From JAJEEA01 sp965116765 (lineage in GTDB: Bacteria; Acidobacteriota; Vicinamibacteria; Vicinamibacterales; UBA8438), in the NCBI GenBank assembly GCA_965116765.1, contig OZ220718.1, positions 248,001 to 312,000 of the forward strand: a stretch of DNA of 64,000 bases, written 5' to 3'. Positions 43,542 through 54,610 of this stretch are shown piece by piece. A program made the translations under genes and the position numbers. The notes under the pieces were generated by a model. That model had not been told where the DNA came from, did no database searches, and saw only the letters and a list, made by a program, of their open reading frames with translations. The number at the start of each line of letters is the position of its first letter. Within the stretch, counting starts at the first letter, position 1.

Positions 43542-46085
43542 CAGGCTGAACCGCACCTCGCCGACCACCGTGCGCCGCAGGATGTCGCCGAAGATGTGCT
43601 GCTGAATGCTCTGGTTGAGCAGGTTCGTCACCTTCAGCAGCGTCGTGACGGCCCCGTTGTTCCACCGCACGCCGAAGCTGCCGTTCACCATCGTGTAGCC
43701 GTCGGTGTAGCCGTGGAAGGCCGGCGTGAGCACGTCCGACCAGAAGGCGGCGGTGGCCATGCTGATCGATGCGTTCCCGAGGAACCGCGTGCCGTTCAGC
43801 GACGCGCCGATGTTCACCCGGTGGGTCGGGGGCAGGGTGAGCTCCTCGGGCAGGAACCGGGGCAGTGACGGGTCGTCCGAGTCGAGGATCTCGGGCTCGG
43901 CCTGCCACGAGTAGTTGAACCAGGCCGAGGTCGAGCGCGAGATGCGCTGGTCGAACCACAGCTCGGCCCCCACCTGCCGCGTCGGCCCCAGGTTCGAGTA
44001 GGTGAACCCCGTGCGCGGCAGGTAGATGCCGGCCGCCGCCGCCATGAACGTCAGCACCTGCGGCGGGAGCACCCAGCCCGGGGGCGGGTTCTCCGCCGTG
44101 TAGGGATCGACGTTCGGCGCCACCTCGGTGAAGGCGATGGGGGTGTCGCGGCGGTTCAGGTAGACGGCGGCGCCGGCCGTCGTGCCGCCGAAGGTGCCCG
44201 TATAGCTGAGCTCGTAGGCGGTCAGCGACTCCTCCGTGAGGCCGGGGCGCGACTCGGCGCCGAAGGGCAGGTCGCTGCCGAGGGACTGGACCACCAGCGG
44301 AAACGGCTGGGCGGTGGTCTGGTCGAGCTGCTGCTCGAGCTGCTGCAGCGCCCCCTGGGCCGCCGCCGGCGGCAGCCCGGGCGGCAGCAGCAGGGGCAGC
44401 AGGGGCCGGAACACCGCGAGGCCGCTCAGATCGACGGGGAAGACGACGTTCATGTCGAGGAAGTTGTTGATGATCGACGGCGACCGGAACGCCCGGTTGT
44501 AGGAGACGGTCACCGAGTGGTCGACGCCGGGCTTGAACATCAGCGACAGGCGGGGCGAGAAGGCCGGCGTCGACACGCTGCCGAACTTGTCGACCCGTCC
44601 CCCGAGAACGAGGCGGAAGCGGTCGAAGAAGATCTCGTCCTGCAGGTAGGCGCCGAACTCGAGGCGGTCGGGGGCCTCCGGGGCGATGGTGATGTCGAAG
44701 GTGTTCCGGCGCACGTTGCCGCCGTAGGTCAGCAGGTTCCGCTCGCCGAGGAACGACGAGTTGCCGATCTCGACGTCGAACGTATTGCCCTTGAACCCGA
44801 GCTGCACCGGCTGGCCGGTGGCGGGGTCGGCCAGCAGCAGGTTGGGGGCGTCGCCGTTCATGATGTTGGTGAAGGCCTGCAAGCGGAAGTCGCCCCGCGT
44901 GTAGCCCACCTTGCCGTAGCCCACGTACGACCCGCGCTGGATGTCGAACGGCCCGACGCCGCTGTGCGAGAGGCCCTCGGTGCCGGCGACCCCGCCCGAG
45001 TAGGAGAGCTGGCCGCCGTTGGCGACCTCCTGGTCGACCCGCACGTCGAACTTGGGCTGGCTCGTGCCCCGGTTCGCGAACGCGGCCCCGAACGGGCCGG
45101 CCCCGTCGAGCGGATACGTCGCGCCGCCCACCATCCGGCCCGGGACCCGCGGGTCCTCGGTGACCGGCACCTGCCCGGTGGGGCGGGGGAACGCGTCGGA
45201 CTGGAAGTAGCCGGCGCTGATGCGGTAGGCGAGCGTGTCGCTCGGCGCCCGGGTGACCGTCGCGTTGGCCCCGAACATGGTTCCCGCTCCCTGCCCGATG
45301 GTCGACCCCGCGTCCCGGTCGATCCAGCCGCCGCTCATGCTCACCGTCGTGCCGACCGAGTCGCGCGGCGGCCGGGTGATGATGTTGACGGCGCCGGTCA
45401 TCGCGTTCGCCCCCCAGGTCGCCGACGCCGGCCCGCGGACGACCTCGATCTGCTCGATGTCGCCCTGGTTGGCGGGCAGCGTGTCCCACAGCACGAGGCC
45501 GAAGAAGTCGAGGTAGATGCTGCGGCCGTCCATCAGCACGAGCTGCGAGTTGGCGAGGGGCCCGGTGGACTGCCGGCTCGTCACCTGGACGTCCCGGGCC
45601 GAGAGCTGGATGACGTTGACGCCGGGCACCGAGCGCAGGGCCTCGCCGACGTTGGTGCTGGCCGTCGTCTCCAGGGTCGCGGCGGGCACGACCGAGGTGG
45701 TGACGGGCGCGTCGACCACCCGGACCTCGGTGCGCGAGGCGGTGACGACCACCGTGTCGCCGAAGCTCGCGATGGCGAGCACGAGGGGCGGCGCCTCGAC
45801 CAGATCGTCCGCGACGGCGATGCCTTCCAGGGTCTCGTCCGAGAAGCCCGACAGCCCGGCCGTCAGGGTGTAGGCGCCGGGGGGCAGGGCCGGGAACTCG
45901 TAGTCGCCGTTGCCGTCGGACTGCGCGACGCGCGCCTCGCCGGGACCGCTGAGAGAGACCGTCGCGCCCGGCAGGACGGCCCCCGTCTCGTCGACGACGC
46001 TGCCGGCGATGCCGCCGTCCTGGGCCGCGGCGATGACCGGCGACAGCGCCAGGAGCAGGATGAGAACGCCCGTGTTCCGAGTCAT
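43539..46085 (-). CDS. TonB-dependent outer-membrane receptor with carboxypeptidase-like domain
   Basis: An 848-residue outer-membrane protein: signal peptide (1-21, ending AAAQ), a carboxypeptidase-regulatory-like domain (~25-100, GGIAGSVVDETGAVLPGATV), a plug (~105-225: VVVTASRTEVRVVDAPVTTS, VGEALRSVPGVNVIQ, IEQIEVVRGPASATWGANAM) and a ~22-stranded barrel ending VVGEVRFSL. The last residue is hydrophobic but Leu rather than the usual Phe, with the stop supplied by a REP element. It should import an unknown large ligand with TonB energy. GGGAGG precedes the ATG at 46085; the frame extends upstream but without family similarity. Confidence 0.9.
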   Translation of the reverse strand: MTRNTGVLILLLALSPVIAAAQDGGIAGSVVDETGAVLPGATVSLSGPGEARVAQSDGNGDYEFPALPPGAYTLTAGLSGFSDETLEGIAVADDLVEAPPLVLAIASFGDTVVVTASRTEVRVVDAPVTTSVVPAATLETTASTNVGEALRSVPGVNVIQLSARDVQVTSRQSTGPLANSQLVLMDGRSIYLDFFGLVLWDTLPANQGDIEQIEVVRGPASATWGANAMTGAVNIITRPPRDSVGTTVSMSGGWIDRDAGSTIGQGAGTMFGANATVTRAPSDTLAYRISAGYFQSDAFPRPTGQVPVTEDPRVPGRMVGGATYPLDGAGPFGAAFANRGTSQPKFDVRVDQEVANGGQLSYSGGVAGTEGLSHSGVGPFDIQRGSYVGYGKVGYTRGDFRLQAFTNIMNGDAPNLLLADPATGQPVQLGFKGNTFDVEIGNSSFLGERNLLTYGGNVRRNTFDITIAPEAPDRLEFGAYLQDEIFFDRFRLVLGGRVDKFGSVSTPAFSPRLSLMFKPGVDHSVTVSYNRAFRSPSIINNFLDMNVVFPVDLSGLAVFRPLLPLLLPPGLPPAAAQGALQQLEQQLDQTTAQPFPLVVQSLGSDLPFGAESRPGLTEESLTAYELSYTGTFGGTTAGAAVYLNRRDTPIAFTEVAPNVDPYTAENPPPGWVLPPQVLTFMAAAAGIYLPRTGFTYSNLGPTRQVGAELWFDQRISRSTSAWFNYSWQAEPEILDSDDPSLPRFLPEELTLPPTHRVNIGASLNGTRFLGNASISMATAAFWSDVLTPAFHGYTDGYTMVNGSFGVRWNNGAVTTLLKVTNLLNQSIQQHIFGDILRRTVVGEVRFSL

Positions 46086-46228
46086 GCTTGCCTCCCGAGG
46101 TGTTTGGAGAACCATGCACATCCACCCTCGACTCTCGTGCGTTGCCGGCGGCGCCCGGTGGCCCGCCCGGGCCCCGCCCGGTGCCCTGCCGCTCCTCGCC
46201 GCATCTACGGGCAGTATCCCATCGGCAC

Positions 46229-47500
46229 CTATCCGACTTCCGTCCGGGGCACCAACGGGCGGCCGGGCGACGCGGGACGGGGGAAGCGCGGCCCGTTCAG
46301 CATCGTCCCGATCGCCGTGTATCGAACGCCCATCTGGTAGGCGAGCAGCAGAGCGGCGACGACCGTGATGTTGATCAACGCGAACTTCAGGTGCACGCTG
46401 ACCGGCCACTCCACCATCAGCCGCTGCGCGCCGATGACCAGCGGCAGGTGCGTCAGGTACAGCCAGTACGACGCATCCGACAGGTAGCGCACCCAGAAGC
46501 GCTCCCTCGAGGCGATCCAGCGGAACAGCCCCATCGCGCCGAAGCACATCAGCCACGCGAAGGCGACCTGCACGACCGCGGCCACCGGCCAGACCCACGC
46601 CTCTCCCGCATAGGGGAACGCCGCGTCGTAGAGGAGCAGCACCCCGGCCGGCAGAAGCAGCAGCAGCGCCGGGGCCACGAAGACCGTCCACCACCGCCGC
46701 ACCGCGAGGTTGCGCTGCCGGAAGAACACCCCGAAAGCGAAGAAGATGCCGTAGTAGGCGAGGACGCGGCCGGCCGGGATCAGGCGGTCGGCGGTGTCGG
46801 GGCCGAAAGCCTGCTCGTGCATCGCGTACTGGGGCGCGATCGCGAGGGGCACGAGCAGCCACCACGCCGGGTGGCGGAACGCGAGGCCCAGGCGGGCGGC
46901 CCCCACGAGCCCCGCCACCAGGAGCAGCAGGTACCACAGGAACCAGAGGTGCTCCAGGCCGTCGAGCCATGCCAGCGGCCATTCGAGCAGCGAGTAGCCG
47001 CCCGGCTCGACCCAGCCGATGGCCGGCACGACGGTGAACGCGCCCACGAGCAGCGGCAGGCCGACGCGATCGAGGCGGTGCCGGGCGAGGCGGTCGAGCC
47101 CGCGCGACTGCCACAGCATCGCGCTGAAGAAGCCGCTGAGCAGGAAGAACAGCGGCATCCGGAAGCCGTGGATGATGGAGAGGAACCACGCGTAGACGTT
47201 GGCTTCCGGCGCCGTGTCGTAGGCATAGGCCTCGTGCACCGGCCAGAACTCGACGGGCACGAGGAAGACCCCGGCGTGCAGCAGGATCCCGAGCAGCATG
47301 GCGAAGCCGCGCAGGGCGTCCAGGTCGTGGAACCTCGCCCGCCCCTCCTCGCCTGACGGCTCCGCTGGGCGCCCAACCAACCCTGCCGGGGTCCGCGCCG
47401 TTTCACGGCGCGGACTCCCGGCCGCCGCGGGTCCGTCCGCTCCGGGTCCGCCGTCGTCGATCCTCGGCGGCGAGCCCGTGGCTGTCGCCCGAGTCGCCAT
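46229..47500 (-). CDS. Membrane acyltransferase (acyltransferase-3 family)
   Basis: A 423-residue integral membrane protein of PF01757: FHDLDALRGFAMLLGILLHA at the start of the catalytic core, about ten membrane segments, and SYWLYLTHLPLVIGAQRLMV near the end. Family members O-acylate cell-surface carbohydrates or lipids; the acceptor is unknown. The start at 47500 is inferred from a TATAAT 6 nt upstream, giving a leaderless message; the frame stays open to 47581. Residues ~28-54 (RRETARTPAGLVGRPAEPSG) are encoded by a REP-like element, so the cytosolic N-terminal extension is an insertion rather than a conserved part. Confidence 0.85.
   Translation of the reverse strand: MATRATATGSPPRIDDGGPGADGPAAAGSPRRETARTPAGLVGRPAEPSGEEGRARFHDLDALRGFAMLLGILLHAGVFLVPVEFWPVHEAYAYDTAPEANVYAWFLSIIHGFRMPLFFLLSGFFSAMLWQSRGLDRLARHRLDRVGLPLLVGAFTVVPAIGWVEPGGYSLLEWPLAWLDGLEHLWFLWYLLLLVAGLVGAARLGLAFRHPAWWLLVPLAIAPQYAMHEQAFGPDTADRLIPAGRVLAYYGIFFAFGVFFRQRNLAVRRWWTVFVAPALLLLLPAGVLLLYDAAFPYAGEAWVWPVAAVVQVAFAWLMCFGAMGLFRWIASRERFWVRYLSDASYWLYLTHLPLVIGAQRLMVEWPVSVHLKFALINITVVAALLLAYQMGVRYTAIGTMLNGPRFPRPASPGRPLVPRTEVG
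47338..47420 (-). repeat. REP-like palindromic element, copy 4, inside a CDS
   Basis: Stem GTCCGCGCCG/CGGCGCGGAC with TTTCA loop (plus-strand bases 47391-47415), followed on the minus strand by GGTTGGTTGGGCGCC and AGCGGAGCCG. It lies entirely within the reading frame of the acyltransferase and is translated. Confidence 0.8.
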
Positions 47501-47506
47501 GCTGCG

Positions 47507-47537
47507 ATTATAGCGCGCTGCCGGCTTTCCCCTCCAA
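47507..47537 (-). promoter_or_regulatory. Promoter of acyltransferase gene
   Basis: TATAAT (47512-47507) lies 6 nt before the ATG at 47500; TTGGAG (47537-47532) with a 19-bp spacer is the best -35. No ribosome site fits between them. Confidence 0.5.
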
Positions 47538-47728
47538 GGTTGGAGGGTGCGGCCACTTGCCGCATCCGTCGCGTCGCCCACCCCTCACCCGGTCGGGGCA
47601 GCTTGTGTTCGCGATCGCCGCGTGCCCGGCAAGCCCGATCATGCCGAACCGGGCGCCGCGTCAGGACCGGTCAGGCGGCCGTTCCGGCGCCGTCGGCGCG
47701 ATGCCCGGGGGGGGACGCGCCCGATGCG

Positions 47729-48985
47729 TCAGCGTGCGGGTTCGGGCGCCGGCGCCCGCCGCAGCGGCTGCCGCGCCCCGTAGGTGAGCGAGCGCCACGC
47801 CCACTCGGCCGGGCCGAAGCGGAACCGGCGCAGCCAGAGCGGCGAGGCGACGAGCTGCACCGCCCAGACCGCGGCCACCACGCCGATCTGCCCCACGCGG
47901 TCGACCGAGCCGAACCAGCCGAGCCCGTGGCCGTAGAAGACCAGGGTGCACAGCACGGTCTGCAGCAGATAGTTCGTCAGGGCGGTCTGCCCGACGGCGG
48001 CGAACGGGCGCGTCAGCCGGTGAAGCGCGGCGTTGCGGCAGACCAGCATCACCAGCCCCACGTAGCCGAGGCTGACCGCGATGCTCGGCCAGTAGTTGAA
48101 CTGCATGCCGATGAAGAACGACCACACCGGCCACCCGCGGGCGAAGTCGAGGGAGAGGCCGTACGCCTGCAGGGGAAGGCCCACCGCGACCGCCGCGGCG
48201 ATCAGCCCCGCGTAGAAGCGCGCCGAGCGGCGCGCGCTGAACACGTCGCCCTTGAACAGGGCCATCCCGATGAGCATCAGCCCGCCCGCGCGCCAGAGCC
48301 CCCAGAAGATCAGGAGGACGGTCTGGAGCGCGAGCGCGTCCCCGGACCGGCTCGGCAGTTGGGCGAGCCAGCCGCCGCGGTAGACGGCGAGCTCGGCCTC
48401 GATCACCTCCGGCGTCGGCCGCCACGCCTCGTCGGTCAACGCCGACAGCGCCTCCTCCGGCCAGTACGGCAGCGACATCCCCGCCCCGACGGAGGGGGCC
48501 GAGCCGATCGCGAGCAGGGTAGTCCCCAGCGCCACGAGCCGCCCCGGCGACAGGTGGCGGAGCGGGTAGACCACCATGCCGCACACCGCGTAGGTGAACA
48601 GGATGTCGCCGTACCACAGCAGGTGCGCGTGGAGCAGCCCGATGACCAGCAGCCAGCCCATCCGCCGATAGTGCACCCGGCCGGCGCCCCCCCGGGCCTC
48701 GGCCCGCCCCGCCATCAGCACGATGCCGGCGCCGAAGAGCATCGAGAAGAGCGTCATGAACTTCTGGTCGAAGAACATCCGGCCGGTCAGCCAGACCCAG
48801 AGGTTCGCGCCCTCGAGGTCACCGTAGGCGGTCGGGTTGAAATAGGCCGCCTGGGGCATCGCGAACGCCTGGATGTTCATGACGAGGATGCCGAGGAGGG
48901 CGAACCCGCGCAGGACATCGATCGAGTCGATGCGCGCGGTCTCGGCGACGGGCGCGGCGACCGCGCGGTGGGGGGAGGTGGTCAT
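47729..48985 (-). CDS. DUF418 membrane protein
   Basis: A 418-residue integral membrane protein: an N-terminal heparan-alpha-glucosaminide-like/DUF1624-type segment (RIDSIDVLRGFALLGILVMN) and a C-terminal DUF418 region (FAAVGQTALTNYLLQTVLCT, FGPAEWAWRSLTYG). About ten membrane helices are visible. DUF418 proteins are predicted acyltransferase-like membrane enzymes or transporters; no substrate is established. It is transcribed on the same strand as the acyltransferase gene 228 bp downstream, and both belong to the same broad membrane acyltransferase theme. Confidence 0.85.
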   Translation of the reverse strand: MTTSPHRAVAAPVAETARIDSIDVLRGFALLGILVMNIQAFAMPQAAYFNPTAYGDLEGANLWVWLTGRMFFDQKFMTLFSMLFGAGIVLMAGRAEARGGAGRVHYRRMGWLLVIGLLHAHLLWYGDILFTYAVCGMVVYPLRHLSPGRLVALGTTLLAIGSAPSVGAGMSLPYWPEEALSALTDEAWRPTPEVIEAELAVYRGGWLAQLPSRSGDALALQTVLLIFWGLWRAGGLMLIGMALFKGDVFSARRSARFYAGLIAAAVAVGLPLQAYGLSLDFARGWPVWSFFIGMQFNYWPSIAVSLGYVGLVMLVCRNAALHRLTRPFAAVGQTALTNYLLQTVLCTLVFYGHGLGWFGSVDRVGQIGVVAAVWAVQLVASPLWLRRFRFGPAEWAWRSLTYGARQPLRRAPAPEPAR

Positions 48986-49152
48986 CTTGCGCCCGATTCT
49001 ACCTGCCGGGGCGGGCGCGCCCGCCGCCGCCCGACATCCTTTCCCGGGGGCCGCCTGCAGGGGCCGTAGAATCGGTCGAGAGAGGCGTGCCTGCGGTCGC
49101 GCGTCTGCGTCTCGCCCGGTCGGCGAGTTCGCTCCAGGAACGGAGGCCCGGC

Positions 49153-52086
<2,934 letters not shown>

Positions 52087-52097
52087 GAGTCCGTCCC

Positions 52098-53589
52098 ATG
52101 CCGCAACGACTCCACGTTCACCGCCGCCACGGCTGCGGCGCGACCTGCGGACAGCCGCGCACCCGGCGCGAGGCCCTGCGCACTATGGGCGCGGGCTTCG
52201 GCATGGTGGCCTTCGCCGGCATGGTGCGGGCGTCGATGCTCGAGGCGGCGGGCGGGCTCGTCTCGCCGGCCGGCGCCCCGCTGCCCGCGCCCCACTTCGA
52301 GCCGCGCGCGAAGAACGTCATCTTCCTGTTCATGAACGGCGGCGTGTCGCAGGTCGACACCTTCGACCCCAAGCCGGCCCTCGAGCGGTACGACGGCCAG
52401 CCCATGCCGACCGGCGCCATCGAGACCGAGCGGCGGACCGGCGCCCTGATGAAATCGCCCTTCCGCTTCGACCGTTACGGCGAGTCGGGCATCGAGATCA
52501 GCGAGCTCTTCCCCCACGTGGGCGGCTGCGCCGACGACATCTGCGTCATCCGCTCGATGCACACCGACATTCCCAATCACGAGCCGTCGCTGCTCATGAT
52601 GAACACCGGGCACATCCAGCCGGGGCGGCCTTCGCTGGGGGCGTGGCTCACCTACGGGCTCGGCGTCGAGAACCGGGACCTGCCGGGCTTCGTCGTCCTC
52701 TGTCCCGACCAGCCCACCGTGGTCGGCCCCCCGCTCTGGAGCAACGCGTTCCTGCCCGCCGTCCACCAGGGGACGTACATCTCCGACAAGGTGCCCCGCA
52801 TCGAGGGCGACTTCGACCCGCAGGAGCTGATACCGCACATCCGCAACGAGGCGACCGGGCTCGACGACCAGCGCCCCGAGGTCGACCTCGTCGAGAGGCT
52901 GAACCGGCTGTACATCGAGCGTCTGGGGCAGGACGCGCCCGAGATCGAGGGCGCCATCCAGGCGATGGAGACCGCCTACCGCATGCAGACCGAGGCCCCC
53001 GACGTCTTCGACATCCGCAAGGAGAGCGCGACCACGCAGAAGCTGTACGGGCCCGGCAGCACCGCCCGCGGCTGCCTGATGGCGGTGCGGCTGGTCGAGC
53101 GGGGCGTGCGGATGGTGCAGGTCTACTACGCCAAGGGCGACCCGTGGGACGCCCACAGCGACATCTTCCAGCACCGCAAGAACGCCCGCGATTCGGACCG
53201 GCCCTTCGCCGCGGTCATCAAGGACCTGAAGTCGCGCGGCCTCTTCGACGAGACGCTGGTCGTGTGCGCCACCGAGTTCGGCCGCACCCCGGTGCTCGAG
53301 ACCGGCGGCGGCTCGGCGGCGGGCCGCGTCGTCAACGGGCGCGACCACAACCCCTTCGGCTTCAGCATCTGGCTCGCGGGCGGCGGCGTCAAGGGGCGGC
53401 ATGACCTACGGCGCCACCGACGACTTCGGCTTCCGGGCGGTCGAGAGCCCGGTGCACGTCCACGACCTGCACGCCACGATTCTTCACCTGCTGGGCATCG
53501 ACCACGAGAAGCTGACCTACCGCTACAGCGGCCGAGACTTCCGCCTCACCGACGTGCACGGCCGCGTCATCCACGACATCATCGCCTGA
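52098..53589 (+). pseudogene. DUF1501 Tat-exported protein, interrupted by a frameshift
   Basis: Starts at ATG 52098 (GGAG 8 nt upstream) with a Tat-like signal (TRREALRTMGAGFG) and reads as DUF1501: NVIFLFMNGGVSQVDTFDPK, IRSMHTDIPNHEPSLLMMNT, VVCATEFGRTPVLETGG, FGFSIWLAGGGVKG. At 53391-53397 (AAGGGGC) one extra G shifts the frame; the remaining ~62 residues continue in the next frame (MTYGATDDFGFRAVESPVHV, HATILHLLGIDHEKLTYRYS, GRDFRLTDVHG) to TGA 53589. As written, translation would run on out of frame to 53747. A homopolymer sequencing or assembly error is as likely as a true mutation. It is the partner of the DUF1549/DUF1553 gene. Confidence 0.85.
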
Positions 53590-53794
53590 CGATCTTCCCC
53601 GTCGTCGCGCCGGGCGGGAAAGCAACGATTCAGCGGCTCGTCGGCCGCGGCCGGCAGCGCGGCGGCCTCGCACTCGCCGCGGTCGCCGTCGTCTCCATCC
53701 CCGGGCGCGAGCAGGCGCCCAACCGCGGGCTCGCTCCCCGGGCCTGAACTCACCACCGTTTCCGGCACTGGCCAGGGGCCCCCGTTGCTGTTCG
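53590..53794. other. Intergenic region, nothing recognised
   Basis: No gene or clear hairpin was seen between the DUF1501 stop and the palindrome at 53795. Confidence 0.35.
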
Positions 53795-53815
53795 GTGTTC
53801 CCGTACAGGGAACAC
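53795..53815. promoter_or_regulatory. Palindrome GTGTTCCC-N5-GGGAACAC
   Basis: A perfect 8-bp inverted repeat with a GTACA centre, at the border of an AT-richer stretch leading to the sigma-factor gene. It could be an operator or a small terminator hairpin; the position favours regulation. Confidence 0.45.
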
Positions 53816-53844
53816 AGGACGGATTATCGCCAAAAAGTCTCTAG

Positions 53845-53873
53845 TTTCAGGCTGAGTATGTCAGAAATATAAC
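53845..53873 (+). promoter_or_regulatory. Candidate promoter for sigma-factor operon
   Basis: TTTCAG (53845-53850), 17 bp, TATAAC (53868-53873), within a locally AT-rich segment upstream of the sigma-factor gene. Confidence 0.4.
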
Positions 53874-53986
53874 GCCAAGATGGTGTATGGTTGCTGCTCC
53901 GGCCGGAGTGCGACAGAAGCGGTGGTTCGAGTTCACTCCAGCGCTTCATCCGGCCTGTGGTGACACCGTTGGTCCACGGCACGATC

Positions 53987-54601
53987 ATGCCATCCGACCT
54001 CGACCCTGACTCGGCGCAGCCCGGCGGCGAATCTGCTTCCGGCGAGTCCGCCTCGGAGCGGCGTCTCCTCGCGCGGGCACGGCGGGGCAGTCGGTCGGCG
54101 ATCGACACGCTGTTCACGCGATACAGGTGCTGGCTCCGGCGGAGGTCACGGGGCCGCCTGCCGCCGTGGGCGCGTGACGGCATCGACACCAGCGACATCG
54201 TCCACGACACGCTGCACCAGACCTTTGCGAGGCTCGACTCGTTCGAGCCCAGACACGCCAGGGCGCTCCAGGGATATCTGTTGCGTGCTGTCGAGAACCG
54301 GATCAATGACCAGTTGCGGCGCGCCAAGCGTCGTCTGAACGCAATCATGCCCGATGCGCCTGCTCCGTTGTCCGACAGTGCGGCACCGCAGTACCGGCGG
54401 TTGGTCGACGATGAGACCCGGAACCGCTACGCAGCCGGTCTGGAGCGCTTGACGGACCGCGACCGCCGGCTGATCGTCGGGCGCGCGGAGCTCGGATACA
54501 GCTACCGTCAGATCGCAGCGAGGTGGAAGGCGACATCAGGGTCGTGCCGGTCTATCAGTAGGCCCCCTTTCGAGAGCATTCACTCGGCGACGCGGATGTG
54601 A
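53987..54601 (+). CDS. ECF-type RNA polymerase sigma factor
   Basis: A 204-residue sigma factor of the ECF type. Region 2 is LLARARRGSRSAIDTLFTRY to DIVHDTLHQTFARLDSFEPR, AFQGYLLRAVENRI-like sequence follows (ALQGYLLRAVENRINDQLRR), and region 4 begins LTDRDRRLIVGRAELGYSYR QIAARW. After that the recognition helix is poorly conserved (SGSCRSISRPPF), so region 4.2 may be degenerate or carry an undetected indel. The gene ends 9 nt before the secreted protein gene at 54611, suggesting it controls that operon. ATG 53987 is the first credible start; the frame is open to 53891. Confidence 0.8.
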   Translation: MPSDLDPDSAQPGGESASGESASERRLLARARRGSRSAIDTLFTRYRCWLRRRSRGRLPPWARDGIDTSDIVHDTLHQTFARLDSFEPRHARALQGYLLRAVENRINDQLRRAKRRLNAIMPDAPAPLSDSAAPQYRRLVDDETRNRYAAGLERLTDRDRRLIVGRAELGYSYRQIAARWKATSGSCRSISRPPFESIHSATRM

Positions 54602-54610
54602 GGGAACGTC

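Noticed and set aside
46086..47189. N-terminal extension of the TonB receptor frame to 47189
   Set aside because: The extension is an antisense-frame reading of the acyltransferase; a ribosome site and signal peptide fix the start at 46085.
47729..48985. Antisense frame over the DUF418 gene (part of a ~500-codon plus-strand frame)
   Set aside because: Low-complexity Arg/Pro/Glu-rich shadow; the minus-strand DUF418 protein has clear membrane segments and family motifs.
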